Assembly (NCBI RefSeq): GCF_040957575.1
Contig: NZ_CP162601.1
Location: forward strand, 2,542,001-2,606,000
Reading direction: 5' to 3'
DNA length: 64,000 nt
Source: Vibrio sp. HB236076
GTDB taxonomy: Bacteria; Pseudomonadota; Gammaproteobacteria; Enterobacterales; Vibrionaceae
This document shows positions 53,952-63,967 of the stretch, piece after piece. A model generated the notes under the pieces. The model was not told the DNA's origin. It ran no database searches and was given only the letters and a program-made list of their open reading frames with translations. Each line of letters starts with the position of its first letter. Position 1 is the first letter of the stretch. The translations under genes were made by a program, and so were the position numbers.

Positions 53952-54851
53952 TTAATGGATACCGCCAATCCGATTAAAACGGACACCGGTTGGAATCCAA
54001 GACGGTAAAATGCTGTTGTCATCTCGATCGAATTCGAAGCTAATCCAAATTGCGACCGCTTTACCGACTAAGTTTTCTTCTGGAACAAATCCCCAGTAAC
54101 GACTATCCGCACTGTTGTCGCGATTATCACCCATGGCAAAGTATTGGCCTTGAGGAACAACCCACTCACTCACACCTGGCCTTGGGTAATAATGAGCATC
54201 TTGATTGGGGATGACTGGGTTAATCAGTATATTGTGATTCACGTCACCCAATTTTTCTTCCAGTTGTAAAAGGGGCAATCCTGCCTGTTTAAACGGACTT
54301 TCCTGTACATGGCTAAGAGTGACGGTTTCACACTGAGCTTCGCCTTTCGGCTGTACACAAAGTTGTTTGTTGGCACTGTAACGAATGGTATCGCCCGGCA
54401 AACCGACAATGCGCTTGATGTAATCAATCTGAGGATTGACTGGGTAGCGAAAGACCGCGACATCACCTCGCTCGGGTTCACCGGTTTTTATCATGGTTTT
54501 GTGTAACACCGGATCTTTCAGACCATAGGCGTATTTTTCCACCAAGATAAAATCCCCCACCAATAATGTCGGCATCATCGATCCCGATGGTATTTGAAAG
54601 GGTTCGTAGATAAAAGAGCGCAAGATAAGTACAAAAGCGATCACAGGGAAGATAGACGCGCTTTGCTCTGCCCACCAAGGTTGAGCCGTTATTTTATCGG
54701 CTGTCGTTTGGTCTAAGCCCTGCTGAGTCTGCGCTTCCACTTGAGCCAACTTTTGCTGACGTTTTTTGGCACAAACCCATTTGTCCAACGCCCATAAAAT
54801 ACCCGTTACTAAGGTAACAATAACCAAAATCAGTGAAAATATGTTCGCCAT
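53952..54851 (-). CDS. lepB: Signal peptidase I
   Basis: Inner-membrane protease removing Sec and Tat signal peptides. The 299 residues have two N-terminal membrane segments (about 4-22 and 63-80), catalytic S91 in IPSGSMMPTL and general base K146 in YIKRIVGLPGD, and the GDNRDNSADSRYWG box. ATG 54851 after GGGAAG is used; the frame opens 17 codons earlier. It is 87 bases after lepA. Confidence 0.97.
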   Translation of the reverse strand: MANIFSLILVIVTLVTGILWALDKWVCAKKRQQKLAQVEAQTQQGLDQTTADKITAQPWWAEQSASIFPVIAFVLILRSFIYEPFQIPSGSMMPTLLVGDFILVEKYAYGLKDPVLHKTMIKTGEPERGDVAVFRYPVNPQIDYIKRIVGLPGDTIRYSANKQLCVQPKGEAQCETVTLSHVQESPFKQAGLPLLQLEEKLGDVNHNILINPVIPNQDAHYYPRPGVSEWVVPQGQYFAMGDNRDNSADSRYWGFVPEENLVGKAVAIWISFEFDRDDNSILPSWIPTGVRFNRIGGIH

Positions 54852-54938
54852 GACTTCCCTTATCTTAAAAATGAGAAAGTGAAAGAGCCGAAACCCTTTC
54901 ACTTGTGAATGACAACGCGCTTAATCGTCTAGCGAGCG

Positions 54939-56732
54939 TTAATCTTTACCAACGTGCAGAATGGCAAGGAAAGCTTCTTGTGGCAGTTCAACATTGCCAA
55001 TTTGCTTCATGCGTTTCTTACCTTCTTTTTGTTTCTTCAACAGTTTCTTCTTACGACTCACATCACCACCGTAACACTTGGCGACCACGTTTTTACGCAA
55101 CTGCTTCACGGTTGAACGGGCAATAATATGGTTGCCGATGGCGGCTTGAATCGCAATATCGAACATTTGGCGAGGAATGAATTCTTTCATTTTTTCAACC
55201 AATTGACGGCCGCGAGTTTGCGATTGATCTTTGTGAGTGATCATCGCCAACGCATCAACGCGATCGCCATTGAGCATCACATCAACGCGAACCATGTCCG
55301 ACTCTTCAAAGCGCTGGAAGTTATAATCCAGTGAGGCGTAACCACGAGAAGTCGATTTGACGCGATCAAAGAAGTCCAATACCACTTCCGCCATCGGGAT
55401 ATCGTACGTCAAGGCCACTTGGTTACCGTGGTAAACCATATCGACTTGCGTACCGCGCTTTTCAACACAAAGGGTAATGACGTTTCCTAAGTAGTCGGAA
55501 GGTACTAGGATATTACAGCGTGCAATCGGTTCGCGAATTTGGTCGATATCATTGATGGCTGGCAATTTTGCTGGGCTATCAACGTACAGGATTTCACCGT
55601 CGTTTTTCTGTACTTCATAAACCACAGTTGGCGCCGTTGTGATCAAGTCGAGATCGTACTCTCTTTCCAGACGCTCTTGAATGATTTCCATGTGAAGCAT
55701 ACCGAGGAAACCACAGCGGAAACCAAAACCTAGAGCGGCTGAATTTTCTGGCTCATAAAACAGCGAAGCGTCGTTTAGGCTCAATTTACCTAAGGCATCG
55801 CGAAAGCTTTCGTAATCATCAGAAGAAACAGGGAACAAGCCTGCATAAACCTGTGGTTTGACTTTTTTAAAGCCAGGTAGCGGCTTTTCACAACCGTTTT
55901 TAGCCAGAGTCAAGGTATCGCCTACCGGAGCACCGAGTATGTCTTTAATGCCACAAACAACCCAACCTACTTCACCCGTGTTAAGCACTTCGCCATCGAC
56001 CTGCTTAGGCGTGAAAATACCGATGCGGTCGATGCCCCAGACTTGGCCGGTACTCATCACTTTGATCTTGTCGTTTTTCTTCAAGCGACCACTTTTGATC
56101 CTGACCAAAGAAACCACGCCAAGGTAGTTATCAAACCAAGAGTCGATGATAAGCGCTTGAGGCGGACCTTCAGGATCGCCTTCAGGCGCGGGAATGGATT
56201 TAACAATTTCTTCCAAAACGTCGTCAACACCAATACCCGTCTTCGCAGAACAGCGCACCGCGTCCATCGCATCAATACCAACAATATCTTCGATCTCTTC
56301 AGCTACGCGTTCAGGATCCGCTGCTGGCAAGTCAATTTTGTTCAGTACAGGAACCACTTCGAGATCCATTTCGATGGCGGTATAGCAGTTTGCCAGGGTC
56401 TGAGCTTCAACTCCTTGGCCGGCATCAACGACTAATAGAGCCCCTTCACAAGCGGCTAGAGAACGAGATACTTCGTAAGAGAAGTCGACGTGTCCCGGAG
56501 TATCGATAAAGTTAAGCTGGTAGGTTTCACCATCACGGGCTTTGTAATCCAAAGTGACGCTTTGTGCTTTGATGGTAATACCGCGTTCACGCTCAAGATC
56601 CATTGAATCAAGAACTTGTTCTGCCATTTCACGGTCAGTCAACCCACCGCAAACTTGGATTAAACGGTCAGATAGGGTTGATTTGCCATGGTCAATATGG
56701 GCAATGATCGAAAAGTTACGAATGTGCTTCAT
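54939..56732 (-). CDS. lepA: Elongation factor 4 (LepA)
   Basis: Translational GTPase, back-translocase or initiation-assisting factor. The 597 residues have [14 protein letters not shown] (G1), DTPGHVDF (G3), NKID (G4), EF-G-like domains and the unique LepA C-terminal domain ([20 protein letters not shown] and the [16 protein letters not shown] stretch). It lies between rseC and lepB, 110 bases after rseC. Confidence 0.98.
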   Translation of the reverse strand: MKHIRNFSIIAHIDHGKSTLSDRLIQVCGGLTDREMAEQVLDSMDLERERGITIKAQSVTLDYKARDGETYQLNFIDTPGHVDFSYEVSRSLAACEGALLVVDAGQGVEAQTLANCYTAIEMDLEVVPVLNKIDLPAADPERVAEEIEDIVGIDAMDAVRCSAKTGIGVDDVLEEIVKSIPAPEGDPEGPPQALIIDSWFDNYLGVVSLVRIKSGRLKKNDKIKVMSTGQVWGIDRIGIFTPKQVDGEVLNTGEVGWVVCGIKDILGAPVGDTLTLAKNGCEKPLPGFKKVKPQVYAGLFPVSSDDYESFRDALGKLSLNDASLFYEPENSAALGFGFRCGFLGMLHMEIIQERLEREYDLDLITTAPTVVYEVQKNDGEILYVDSPAKLPAINDIDQIREPIARCNILVPSDYLGNVITLCVEKRGTQVDMVYHGNQVALTYDIPMAEVVLDFFDRVKSTSRGYASLDYNFQRFEESDMVRVDVMLNGDRVDALAMITHKDQSQTRGRQLVEKMKEFIPRQMFDIAIQAAIGNHIIARSTVKQLRKNVVAKCYGGDVSRKKKLLKKQKEGKKRMKQIGNVELPQEAFLAILHVGKD

Positions 56733-56842
56733 AGATTTGGGGCGACTTAACTCTTATTATAAAAAGGACAACACCCATCGTTAAACTGATGGGCAATAAG
56801 TTGGCCGATTCTACCCAATTTCTGCTGACTACGCATCATAAA

Positions 56843-57313
56843 TTAGACAATCTGTTGGCCTAAAACGCGAATTAAGCTGACTTCACTGTTGGAATGGCTC
56901 TCGAACGGGCGTGCTAATTTTTGCGCAATTTTCATGCCGACAAAACCACTTAAGGCACTGATAAGAATAGTAAGACCTTCACCAGTCCCCATCAGGGGTG
57001 CCAACCACCACTGCGACAGCACGGCCGCCACCATCATAAACAGCAATGGCGTTAAATACACTAAAAGCGCCGAGGAGAGCACGCTTTTTTCGCCAATACC
57101 AATTTCGACGACATCACCATGCTTGACAGATAGCGAGGTATTTAATTGCCAAATCAGCGTCTTATTACCGATGGCTTTTGAAACCATGCCTGTACCACAA
57201 CTTTTTTGTGACTGGCAGCTGTTACAACTGCTTTGCTGCTGACAAGCCAGTTCAACCCACCAGCCTTGTTCGGTTTCTTTAACCTCTTGTACCCTCGCTA
57301 ACGCGGTCATCAT
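56843..57313 (-). CDS. rseC: SoxR-reducing system / sigma-E regulator RseC
   Basis: Inner-membrane protein of 156 residues implicated in sigma-E modulation and SoxR reduction. Cysteines C24, C30, C33 and C39 lie in an N-terminal cytoplasmic part (SSCNSCQSQKSCGTG), followed by two membrane segments near 78-100 and 108-128. Start and stop of rseB overlap here (ATGATGA), so either of two adjacent ATGs may be used. Confidence 0.92.
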   Translation of the reverse strand: MMTALARVQEVKETEQGWWVELACQQQSSCNSCQSQKSCGTGMVSKAIGNKTLIWQLNTSLSVKHGDVVEIGIGEKSVLSSALLVYLTPLLFMMVAAVLSQWWLAPLMGTGEGLTILISALSGFVGMKIAQKLARPFESHSNSEVSLIRVLGQQIV

Positions 57314-58272
57314 TGCTGGTCACCTTGCTGATCAAATACAACCGACTGAGCAATGCGCTGAGCGGTTGTCGGTGGTATATCACCAACAACAGAGACTTGA
57401 TGGTGCCCAATGACCATGCTGTGCAAAGTGCGGCGCCCCTGGCGGATGTACTGCCCGCGCAATGAGTGTTCATCGCGTTTGGCAACATAAACAGAGAAAT
57501 TAAACAGCCCATCACTGTAAATTTGACTCTCAACTTGCTGTTGTGTGTCGTTCAGACGATAGCGACTGACTTTTTGCGCCGTGAAGCCATCGGGTATCCA
57601 ATTGACGTGCCAATGAGTTTTGGCTGACTGGCCTTTAGGCATGGCCAATACTGGCGGTAGCTCAACCGAAGACAAAGGTTGCATCAACTGAGCCAGCTTA
57701 GGGTTAACGGCAAAAGTAATGGTGCGATATTGCTCTAAGACCTCACCATCTCGGTCGACTAAATCGGCTCTCAACGGCAAGTAATGCGTGTCGTCTATCC
57801 ACAATACATACGAATAGCGCAAACCGTCTTTAGGAACAATCCTCAGTACTTGTGACGTCGCTCCCGCCTCACGAGCACGGCCGACATTAATATAATCGTA
57901 GTACTTGTGTAATTGCTCAATGTCGGTCCCGAGTATCGGCATGATAGGAGCGACCATTTTCCCAGAGTGAATAGAAAAAGGCTCGACACCGGTCTCTCGA
58001 TAACTCACTTCATCGCCACGCCGAATCACCTCGCGATAGGGACCGCTGAGATACACTAAATGAGCCAGTTGAGTCTTGTCATCGACAGAGTGTCGATACA
58101 ACAGTGGCTCAATGCTGTTTTTTCGGATCAATATGTAGGAAAGTTCGTAATTTAACGTCTGTGTCGCTTCACTCATTTTTTGCAATAAGTCTTCAGCTGT
58201 TGTCTCATCCGCGTGGGCTAAAAACGCATTCATAGAGAGCAGCGCACAGACGCTGGCTAACATTTTTTTCAT
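57310..58272 (-). CDS. rseB: Sigma-E factor regulatory protein RseB
   Basis: Periplasmic sensor of lipopolysaccharide and porin stress that shields RseA from DegS. The 320 residues begin with a signal peptide (cleavage likely after AHA at 21) and show the MucB/RseB lipoprotein-like fold with LSYILIRKNSIEPLLYRH. It overlaps rseA by four bases and rseC at its end. Confidence 0.94.
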   Translation of the reverse strand: MKKMLASVCALLSMNAFLAHADETTAEDLLQKMSEATQTLNYELSYILIRKNSIEPLLYRHSVDDKTQLAHLVYLSGPYREVIRRGDEVSYRETGVEPFSIHSGKMVAPIMPILGTDIEQLHKYYDYINVGRAREAGATSQVLRIVPKDGLRYSYVLWIDDTHYLPLRADLVDRDGEVLEQYRTITFAVNPKLAQLMQPLSSVELPPVLAMPKGQSAKTHWHVNWIPDGFTAQKVSRYRLNDTQQQVESQIYSDGLFNFSVYVAKRDEHSLRGQYIRQGRRTLHSMVIGHHQVSVVGDIPPTTAQRIAQSVVFDQQGDQQ

Positions 58273-58880
58273 TGACCTTCCGATGCATTCATCTCTTGAC
58301 TCGGCGATACGCTGTTTAAACGCAACTGCAATTCATAATCACTCAACATGGCGTGTATACGTTTACGCTGTTCTTGTAAGCTGGTTTGACTGCTTGACTT
58401 TTCCGCTGCAGATCGAGTCCAACTTACCGGCTCAGCGCTTCCGGACAAAGGGACGGTCTGTAAGACAGGGACATCCGAAGTGCTCGCTGTGACCGAGTTG
58501 GCCTCTTCACCTTGGTATTGTTGAACGCCAAAAATTACCACCATAGAGACACAAGCCGCTACCGCAACTTGGCCAAGTGGGTTTAACCATTTAGGTAAGT
58601 GACGTCGCACTTGAGTTGGCACAGGTTGTGACTCTAACTCAGCAGAACTCGCCAACGACGCAATGTTTTGATGGGCCGGCTCCTGCTCTAACGCCAGTGC
58701 AACCTTGCCGGCAATATCCCACTCGACACTGCTCGGCGTCTCTCCACGCATAATATCTGCGATGGTGTGGTAATCCTGCCAAACCTCTTGGTCTTGAGAG
58801 GATTGGGTTAGTTGTTCAATCAAAGAATGATCCAACAATTCGCCATCCATGAGCGCTGAAATTTTTTCTTTATCAGCCAT
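58269..58880 (-). CDS. rseA: Anti-sigma-E factor RseA
   Basis: Inner-membrane protein that binds RpoE and is degraded by DegS, RseP and ClpXP under envelope stress. From ATG 58880 the 203 residues include the sigma-binding N-domain (MADKEKISALMDGELLD), one membrane segment at about 101-119, and a periplasmic tail that contains Q-rich segments and serine repeats. GGTGA precedes the ATG; a GTG three codons upstream is part of that site. It follows rpoE by 25 bases. Confidence 0.94.
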   Translation of the reverse strand: MADKEKISALMDGELLDHSLIEQLTQSSQDQEVWQDYHTIADIMRGETPSSVEWDIAGKVALALEQEPAHQNIASLASSAELESQPVPTQVRRHLPKWLNPLGQVAVAACVSMVVIFGVQQYQGEEANSVTASTSDVPVLQTVPLSGSAEPVSWTRSAAEKSSSQTSLQEQRKRIHAMLSDYELQLRLNSVSPSQEMNASEGQ

Positions 58881-58905
58881 TCTATTCACCTTAGTTAAAA
58901 CGTGA

Positions 58906-59484
58906 CTAACGGTGTAAAAGAGGACGAATCTTCTTTTCTACCGCTTCTCTAGCACGAAAAATACGCGAACGTACAGTGCCAACTGGACAATCCATTACTT
59001 CAGCAATTTCCTCGTAACTCAGGCCTTCAAGCTCACGAAGCGTAATCGCCGTTTTCAAATCTTCAGGTAGTGCTTCGATCGCGGCAAAGACCGTCTGTTT
59101 CAACTCGTTGGACAACGTCAGGTTCTCTGGGTTCGATATTTCTTTTAAAGCGTTACCATTTTCATAATATTCAGCATCTTCAGCATCAACATCTGTCGCG
59201 GGAGGGCGGCGCCCTTGAGCAACAATATGATTCTTTGCCGTATTCACAGCGATGCGATATAGCCAAGTATAAAAAGCACTTTCACCTCGAAAGTTAGGGA
59301 TAGCTCGATACGCTTTTATAAACGCTTCTTGGGCAATATCTGGCACATCACCAGGATTACTAACATAGCGGGAAATAAGATTGCACACCTTAGTTTGGTA
59401 CTTAGTCACTAAAAGGTTAAACGCTTGCTTATCTCCACTCTGAACTCGCTCAATCAATACTTGATCGGTTAGCTGCTCGTTCAT
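58906..59484 (-). CDS. rpoE: RNA polymerase sigma-E factor RpoE
   Basis: ECF sigma for envelope stress. The 192 residues start MNEQLTDQVLIERVQSGDKQAFNLLV and have region 2 (DIAQEAFIKAYRAIPNFRGES, FYTWLYRIAVNTAKN) and region 4 (LRELEGLSYEEIAEVMDCPVGTVRSRIFRAREAV). The open frame extends 37 codons upstream through the promoter, but ATG 59484 with AGGAG matches orthologues. The operon rpoE-rseABC has a likely sigma-E promoter. Confidence 0.97.
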   Translation of the reverse strand: MNEQLTDQVLIERVQSGDKQAFNLLVTKYQTKVCNLISRYVSNPGDVPDIAQEAFIKAYRAIPNFRGESAFYTWLYRIAVNTAKNHIVAQGRRPPATDVDAEDAEYYENGNALKEISNPENLTLSNELKQTVFAAIEALPEDLKTAITLRELEGLSYEEIAEVMDCPVGTVRSRIFRAREAVEKKIRPLLHR

Positions 59485-59501
59485 TCGAGCGGATACTCCT
59501 A

Positions 59502-59540
59502 TCAGTTGCGCCCCACCGACAATAGATATGGGGTTTTCAT
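59502..59540 (-). CDS. Possible 12-codon upstream ORF in the rpoE leader
   Basis: ATG-AAA to TGA, 12 codons, ending 17 bases before the rpoE ATG so that the rpoE Shine-Dalgarno (AGGAG) directly follows the stop. In E. coli an upstream small ORF (rseD) is reported to be coupled to rpoE translation; this one is shorter and I see no sequence similarity to assess. No good ribosome site precedes it. Confidence 0.25.
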   Translation of the reverse strand: MKTPYLLSVGRN

Positions 59541-59585
59541 TTATGTGAGATGTAGTATTGACACCACTGCTTACTTGAGCACTAT

Positions 59586-59613
59586 TGTGACTCAAACTGA
59601 ATAGGAAAGTTCC
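59586..59613 (-). promoter_or_regulatory. Probable sigma-E autoregulatory promoter of rpoE
   Basis: Minus strand GGAACTT (59607-59613), 16-base spacer, TCACA (59586-59590), about 100 bases before the rpoE start. The -35 is a perfect sigma-E element; the -10 is less good. Confidence 0.7.
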
Positions 59614-59838
59614 TTATCAGGTCATTTTTTTGTCAATATCGTAGCGTAAATGTGCTCTAATAGACGCGTTTAATTATTGTGATCAGTCAGTGAAAGAAAA
59701 TCAATAGCAACCAGAGAATGGTCACAATAAGGAATGACTTTATCGCGATAAATGATATTTGGCGGTAAGTAATAGACATACAACGGGAAGTGCGCAGCAC
59801 TTGATACGCTAATAATAACTGGGAAAAAAGACAGTTTT

Positions 59839-61473
59839 ATGAACTTACAACATGAACATGCCTGTGATGTCCTCGTCGTCGGCAGTGGCGCCGCTGGCTT
59901 ATCACTCGCGTTGCGAATCGCCAATCATTGTAAAGTAATGGTTCTGAGTAAAGGTCCGCGTAGTGAAGGATCAACGTTTTATGCACAGGGTGGTATTGCA
60001 GCGGTATTTGATGAGGACGACAGCGTCGATTCACACATCGAAGACACGCACATTGCCGGTGGCGGAATATGTGAAGATAAGACTGTTCGTTTTATTGCGG
60101 AGAATGCCAAGCGCTGTGTACAGTGGCTCATTGATGGCGGTGTCCCCTTTGATCTCGACGACGACAATGACGATGAAGAACACCCTAAATACCACCTAAC
60201 TCGAGAAGGTGGACACAGTCACAGACGGATTCTTCACGCAGCAGATGCGACGGGAATGGCGATGCAGACCTCATTGCAAGACAACGCCAATAATCACCCC
60301 AATATTCACATTCTCGAAGCGCACAACGCACTGGATCTGATCACTGAAGATAAAATCGGTGGTGATGCCAATAAAGTCATCGGCGCTTATATTTGGAACC
60401 GCAAACAAGAACACGTGGAAACGGTCAGAGCAAAATTTGTTGTTCTCGCCACCGGTGGCGCTTCTAAAGTCTATCAATACACATCCAACCCCGATGTTTC
60501 ATCCGGTGATGGTATCGCCATTGCTTGGCGTGCCGGGTGTCGAGTCGCTAACTTGGAGTTTAACCAATTTCACCCAACCTGTTTGTATCACCCTGAGTCG
60601 CGTAACTTCCTTTTAACCGAAGCGTTGCGAGGAGAAGGGGCTTACCTAAAACGCCCGGACGGTTCGCGTTTTATGCTTGATTTTGATCACAGGGAAGAGT
60701 TGGCGCCCAGAGATATTGTTGCGCGAGCGATCGATTTCGAAATGAAGCGATTAGGCGCTGATTGCATGTATCTCGATATCAGCCACAAACCGGCTGAGTT
60801 TATTACTAAGCATTTCCCAACCATTTATGCTCGCCTGATGGATCTCGGTATTGATATGACCAAAGAGGCGATCCCTGTCGTACCTGCTGCTCACTACACC
60901 TGCGGTGGGGTAATGGTGAATTTGCAGGGACAAACCGACCTTAACAACCTTTATGCCATCGGCGAGGTCAGTTACACCGGCTTGCACGGCGCCAACCGAA
61001 TGGCATCCAACTCCTTGCTTGAATGCGTTGTCTACGCGCGCTCTGCTGCTAAAGATATCGTCAAAAAATTAGCCGACACTTCGATGCCCCCCCCGCTGCC
61101 GAAATGGGACGAAAGCCAAGTCAGTGATTCTGACGAAGAAGTGGTCATTCAGCACAACTGGCATGAATTGCGCTTGCTGATGTGGGACTACATGGGAATC
61201 GTACGAACAGATAAACGCTTGGAAAGAGCGAAACACCGCATTGAGTTATTGCAACGTGAGGTTCAAGAGTATTACCAGCACTTTCGCGTATCCAATAATC
61301 TTCTCGAGCTGAGAAACTTATTACAAGTGGCCGAATTAATGGTTAATTGTGCGATGCAACGAAAAGAGAGTCGCGGCTTGCATTACACTCTCGACTACCC
61401 ACAAATGTTGCCAAATAGTGGCCCGACGATCTTAACCCCGAGTAAAAAAACGCCTCTAACCCCAGGGTCTTAA
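59839..61473 (+). CDS. nadB: L-aspartate oxidase NadB
   Basis: FAD enzyme oxidising aspartate to iminoaspartate for NAD synthesis. The 544 residues have the FAD motif [49 protein letters not shown] and the ARDIV-like [10 protein letters not shown] block. Divergent from rpoE, as conserved in gammaproteobacteria. The ATG has only a weak ribosome site. Confidence 0.97.
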   Translation: MNLQHEHACDVLVVGSGAAGLSLALRIANHCKVMVLSKGPRSEGSTFYAQGGIAAVFDEDDSVDSHIEDTHIAGGGICEDKTVRFIAENAKRCVQWLIDGGVPFDLDDDNDDEEHPKYHLTREGGHSHRRILHAADATGMAMQTSLQDNANNHPNIHILEAHNALDLITEDKIGGDANKVIGAYIWNRKQEHVETVRAKFVVLATGGASKVYQYTSNPDVSSGDGIAIAWRAGCRVANLEFNQFHPTCLYHPESRNFLLTEALRGEGAYLKRPDGSRFMLDFDHREELAPRDIVARAIDFEMKRLGADCMYLDISHKPAEFITKHFPTIYARLMDLGIDMTKEAIPVVPAAHYTCGGVMVNLQGQTDLNNLYAIGEVSYTGLHGANRMASNSLLECVVYARSAAKDIVKKLADTSMPPPLPKWDESQVSDSDEEVVIQHNWHELRLLMWDYMGIVRTDKRLERAKHRIELLQREVQEYYQHFRVSNNLLELRNLLQVAELMVNCAMQRKESRGLHYTLDYPQMLPNSGPTILTPSKKTPLTPGS

Positions 61474-61514
61474 CAGCGGTTTAATCGGTTAACTCGCACA
61501 CTTAAAACGCAATA

Positions 61515-61544
61515 TCCCCTTTTCCTTTCTCAGCGAAAAGGGGA
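61515..61544. terminator. Hairpin between convergent nadB and ygfX
   Basis: TCCCCTTTTC (61515-61524) / GAAAAGGGGA (61535-61544), loop 10 bases. A strong stem, but no clean T-run follows on either strand, so it is a probable rather than certain terminator. Confidence 0.6.
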
Positions 61545-61556
61545 TTGCATCGGATT

Positions 61557-61976
61557 TTATTCATTGTTTTTACGTTCTCGAAAGCTTTGTTTCAGAAATA
61601 AAATCAACCGCCGATATTGCTCATCGCTGCAACTGTCACGCCACAAATAACAGGTCTTTCCATCGCTTAACACTAACACCAACAGAAAGTAGCGCAAGCC
61701 AAGGTAGGCGTTGAGTAAGGTGAACACGGTCGCCGATGAATCGCTCTTTTGGCGTATCCTGACCAACCTCCCCCCTTGCACCCTCAGATGACCATCAAAC
61801 GGCTTAGGCAGTAAACGATGCTCAGACAAGGATTGAGCGATAATACTCAACAGTATCAAAGTGGCCAACAAAGGGAGATCGCAAACCACTAGCGCGTGCG
61901 CTAGCATCAGACACACGATTACATTTGCCCACCCCGCTTGGGAGGAATATTCAACCTGTAAATTAACGGACTTTGC
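61557..61976 (-). CDS. ygfX: YgfX (CptA) inner-membrane protein
   Basis: Membrane partner of SdhE, described in E. coli as toxin CptA affecting FtsZ/MreB and pigment production in Serratia. The frame runs from ATG 62015, which would overlap sdhE by 53 bases; TTG 61976 shortens the overlap to 14 bases, gives 139 residues (E. coli about 135) and is preferred with moderate trust. Two membrane segments lie near the N-terminus, and the end has RRLILFLKQSFRERK. The start is the main uncertainty. Confidence 0.75.
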   Translation of the reverse strand, partial: AKSVNLQVEYSSQAGWANVIVCLMLAHALVVCDLPLLATLILLSIIAQSLSEHRLLPKPFDGHLRVQGGRLVRIRQKSDSSATVFTLLNAYLGLRYFLLVLVLSDGKTCYLWRDSCSDEQYRRLILFLKQSFRERKNNE

Positions 61977-62223
61977 CAAGATTGTACGCCACAATTTTAT
62001 CCACCATGGCCGCATGACCTAAGTTTTCACTGCGACCGTGTCCCATCACCCAGCTGAACAAGTCCGGGTCATCACACTCGAGCAAGGCGACAAATTCTCT
62101 TTGCTCGTCTTGGTTTAGTGAGTCAAAACACTCGTCAAAGAAAGGCATGATCACAACATCAAGCTCTAGCATGCCTCGACGACAAGCCCATTTTATTCTT
62201 GCCTTTTCTTCTGCTGTATACAT
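61963..62223 (-). CDS. sdhE: FAD assembly factor SdhE
   Basis: Promotes covalent flavinylation of SdhA. The 86-residue product has the conserved RGxxE motif at R16-E20 (WACRRGMLELD) and DLFSWVMG. In E. coli sdhE-ygfX is also described as antitoxin/toxin CptB/CptA; the overlap seen here fits that linked pair. Confidence 0.95.
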   Translation of the reverse strand: MYTAEEKARIKWACRRGMLELDVVIMPFFDECFDSLNQDEQREFVALLECDDPDLFSWVMGHGRSENLGHAAMVDKIVAYNLGKVR

Positions 62224-62383
62224 GAATGCTCATCCTTTATGGTTATTTTATTCACTCCGAGTGTACCAAGGCTTACTGACCATCAAAAGTGCGTCAGCTC
62301 ACACTCCGGATTCAAGCTGACAAAATTTCCAATCCGCATTACCATAGGCATTCAAATTGATTATTAATGATAGGTAACGATTT

Positions 62384-63346
62384 ATGCAATGGTCAGAACA
62401 GTTTCACCCTTCCCCTCTCGATGAGCAATCCGCCCTCCCTCAACTCGCTCTTGTAAACTTAGACCAGTATAAAGCGATCACACTTGTCGGCGAAGATGCC
62501 AGCAGCTACCTACAAGGTCAAATCACCTGTGATGTCACTTCGCTTGATCGCGAACAATCGACGCTCGGCGCGCATTGCGATGCCAAAGGAAAAGTGTGGA
62601 GTGTCTTTCGCTTGTTTCACCACCAAGCAGGCTTGGCCATGGTTCAAGACGCCGATGGTTTAGCGACCGAGTTAACCGAGATCAAAAAATACGCGGTATT
62701 TTCTAAGGTCACCATCGAAGAAAGCCAACACATCGTAATGGGTTTGATGGGTCAAAACGTGCAAGACTTTATCGATGCCCAGACTGAAACTCGCGCCGAT
62801 GTGCGCTCGGTCCTAGGGGGAACCGCCGTCAAAATCGATTCACAGCGCTGGATGTTGCTCGTTGAACCTGAACACCTCGAACACTACCTCAATGCGGTTG
62901 AAACCAAGTTTACCGCGTCGATTTGGGATCGCTTTGATATCGAGGCGGGCTTACCACGTCTACCTAAAAGCCAGCAAAACCAACACATTCCTCAGGCACT
63001 CAACCTACACTTACTCGGTGCGATTAGTTTTACAAAAGGTTGCTATACCGGCCAAGAAATTGTCGCGCGAGCTAAATACCGCGGCATCAATAAGCGCGCG
63101 CTGTATCCGGTAAAAACCACTGGCACCCTACAAGCGAGCAGCTCGTTGACCTTAGAGCGACAAGTCGGTGAAAACTGGCGAGGTGCCGGTGAGCTATTGA
63201 TTCATTATCGCTTTGAGACCCAAGGTGCTATTGGTTTGGTTGTCTTACCCAATAACCTAGAACAAGACACTCGCTTACGCCTTGCTGAGCAACCTGAGTT
63301 AGAGTGGTCTATCATGGACTTACCTTACTCGTTGACAGAAGAATAA
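62384..63346 (+). CDS. ygfZ: Folate-binding tRNA-modifying / Fe-S protein YgfZ
   Basis: Folate-dependent protein needed for several Fe-S enzymes such as MiaB (IBA57 family). The 320 residues show the GcvT-like fold and the signature KGCYTGQE at 218-225 with the conserved cysteine C220. It is divergent from sdhE-ygfX; this pairing with sdhE is widely conserved. It is followed 2 bases later by a small deacylase gene. Confidence 0.94.
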   Translation: MQWSEQFHPSPLDEQSALPQLALVNLDQYKAITLVGEDASSYLQGQITCDVTSLDREQSTLGAHCDAKGKVWSVFRLFHHQAGLAMVQDADGLATELTEIKKYAVFSKVTIEESQHIVMGLMGQNVQDFIDAQTETRADVRSVLGGTAVKIDSQRWMLLVEPEHLEHYLNAVETKFTASIWDRFDIEAGLPRLPKSQQNQHIPQALNLHLLGAISFTKGCYTGQEIVARAKYRGINKRALYPVKTTGTLQASSSLTLERQVGENWRGAGELLIHYRFETQGAIGLVVLPNNLEQDTRLRLAEQPELEWSIMDLPYSLTEE

Positions 63347-63348
63347 GC

Positions 63349-63813
63349 GTGTTTACAACACCGATCACACAGTGGTTAGACGAGCAGGAGATCGATTATC
63401 AACTGCTCAAACACAGTAAAGCGACAGTGACGATTGCTGATACCGCCCGCGAGCGCGGTATCCGTGAGCAACAGATGGTAAAAACGATTTTGCTGTGTGA
63501 TCCCGCTGGACAATTAGTCTTAGCTTGCGTCCCTGGAGATCGTCAGGTCTCGCCGCAAAAAGTGAGAGAACGTCTGCAAACTCGTCGGTTAACTTGTGTA
63601 AATTCCGAAAAATTGCGTTCATTGACTGGCTTTGCCCCAGGGACGTTAGTGCCAATGATGTGGTGCCAAGATATCCCGATTGTTTTTAGTTGTGAATTGC
63701 TCGAATATGACCAATTAACGATCAGTAGCGGCTCATTAATGGCTGGGCTTTTGCTCAACAAACGAGATTTACTATCGCTTTGCCAACCAATAGTACACCC
63801 AATATGTCGTTAA
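63349..63813 (+). CDS. YbaK/EbsC-type aminoacyl-tRNA deacylase
   Basis: A 154-residue single-domain protein of the YbaK/ProX editing superfamily, which hydrolyses misacylated tRNA in trans (for example Cys-tRNA-Pro). The core VKTILLCDPAGQLVLACVPGDRQVSPQKV has the conserved lysine of the active site and the C-terminal block has SSGSLMAGLLLNKRDL. It starts at GTG 63349 immediately after ygfZ; the longer frame overlaps ygfZ without signals. The exact tRNA substrate is not readable. Confidence 0.82.
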   Translation: MFTTPITQWLDEQEIDYQLLKHSKATVTIADTARERGIREQQMVKTILLCDPAGQLVLACVPGDRQVSPQKVRERLQTRRLTCVNSEKLRSLTGFAPGTLVPMMWCQDIPIVFSCELLEYDQLTISSGSLMAGLLLNKRDLLSLCQPIVHPICR

Positions 63814-63874
63814 AAGATCGTAGCAAACGTTTGCTATCAATGGAAATCCAGATTAAACTAACATCTTGTCGAAG

Positions 63875-63967
63875 TTAGTCCGTCACTTTTTGTTTCGGCT
63901 CTGGCTTGGTCTCACCTTGTGTGATGACTAGAGAGAATGACATTAAACAGTCAGTGCTTAATTTCAT
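63875..63967 (-). CDS. Doubtful small ORF, 30 codons
   Basis: A 30-residue minus-strand frame (MKLSTDCLMSFSLV to KQKVTD) with Lys/Glu/Pro-rich C-terminus. No good ribosome site directly upstream; not recognised. The rest of 63814-64000 has no evident gene. Could be chance. Confidence 0.2.
   Translation of the reverse strand: MKLSTDCLMSFSLVITQGETKPEPKQKVTD

Noticed and set aside
56773..56792. Hairpin CCCATC/GATGGG between rseC and lepA
   Set aside because: Only six base pairs, T-run is displaced, and both flanking genes are in the same direction; not convincing as a terminator.
59485..59595. N-terminal 37-residue extension of RpoE
   Set aside because: Its ATG lies inside the predicted sigma-E promoter and orthologues start at MNEQLTDQ.
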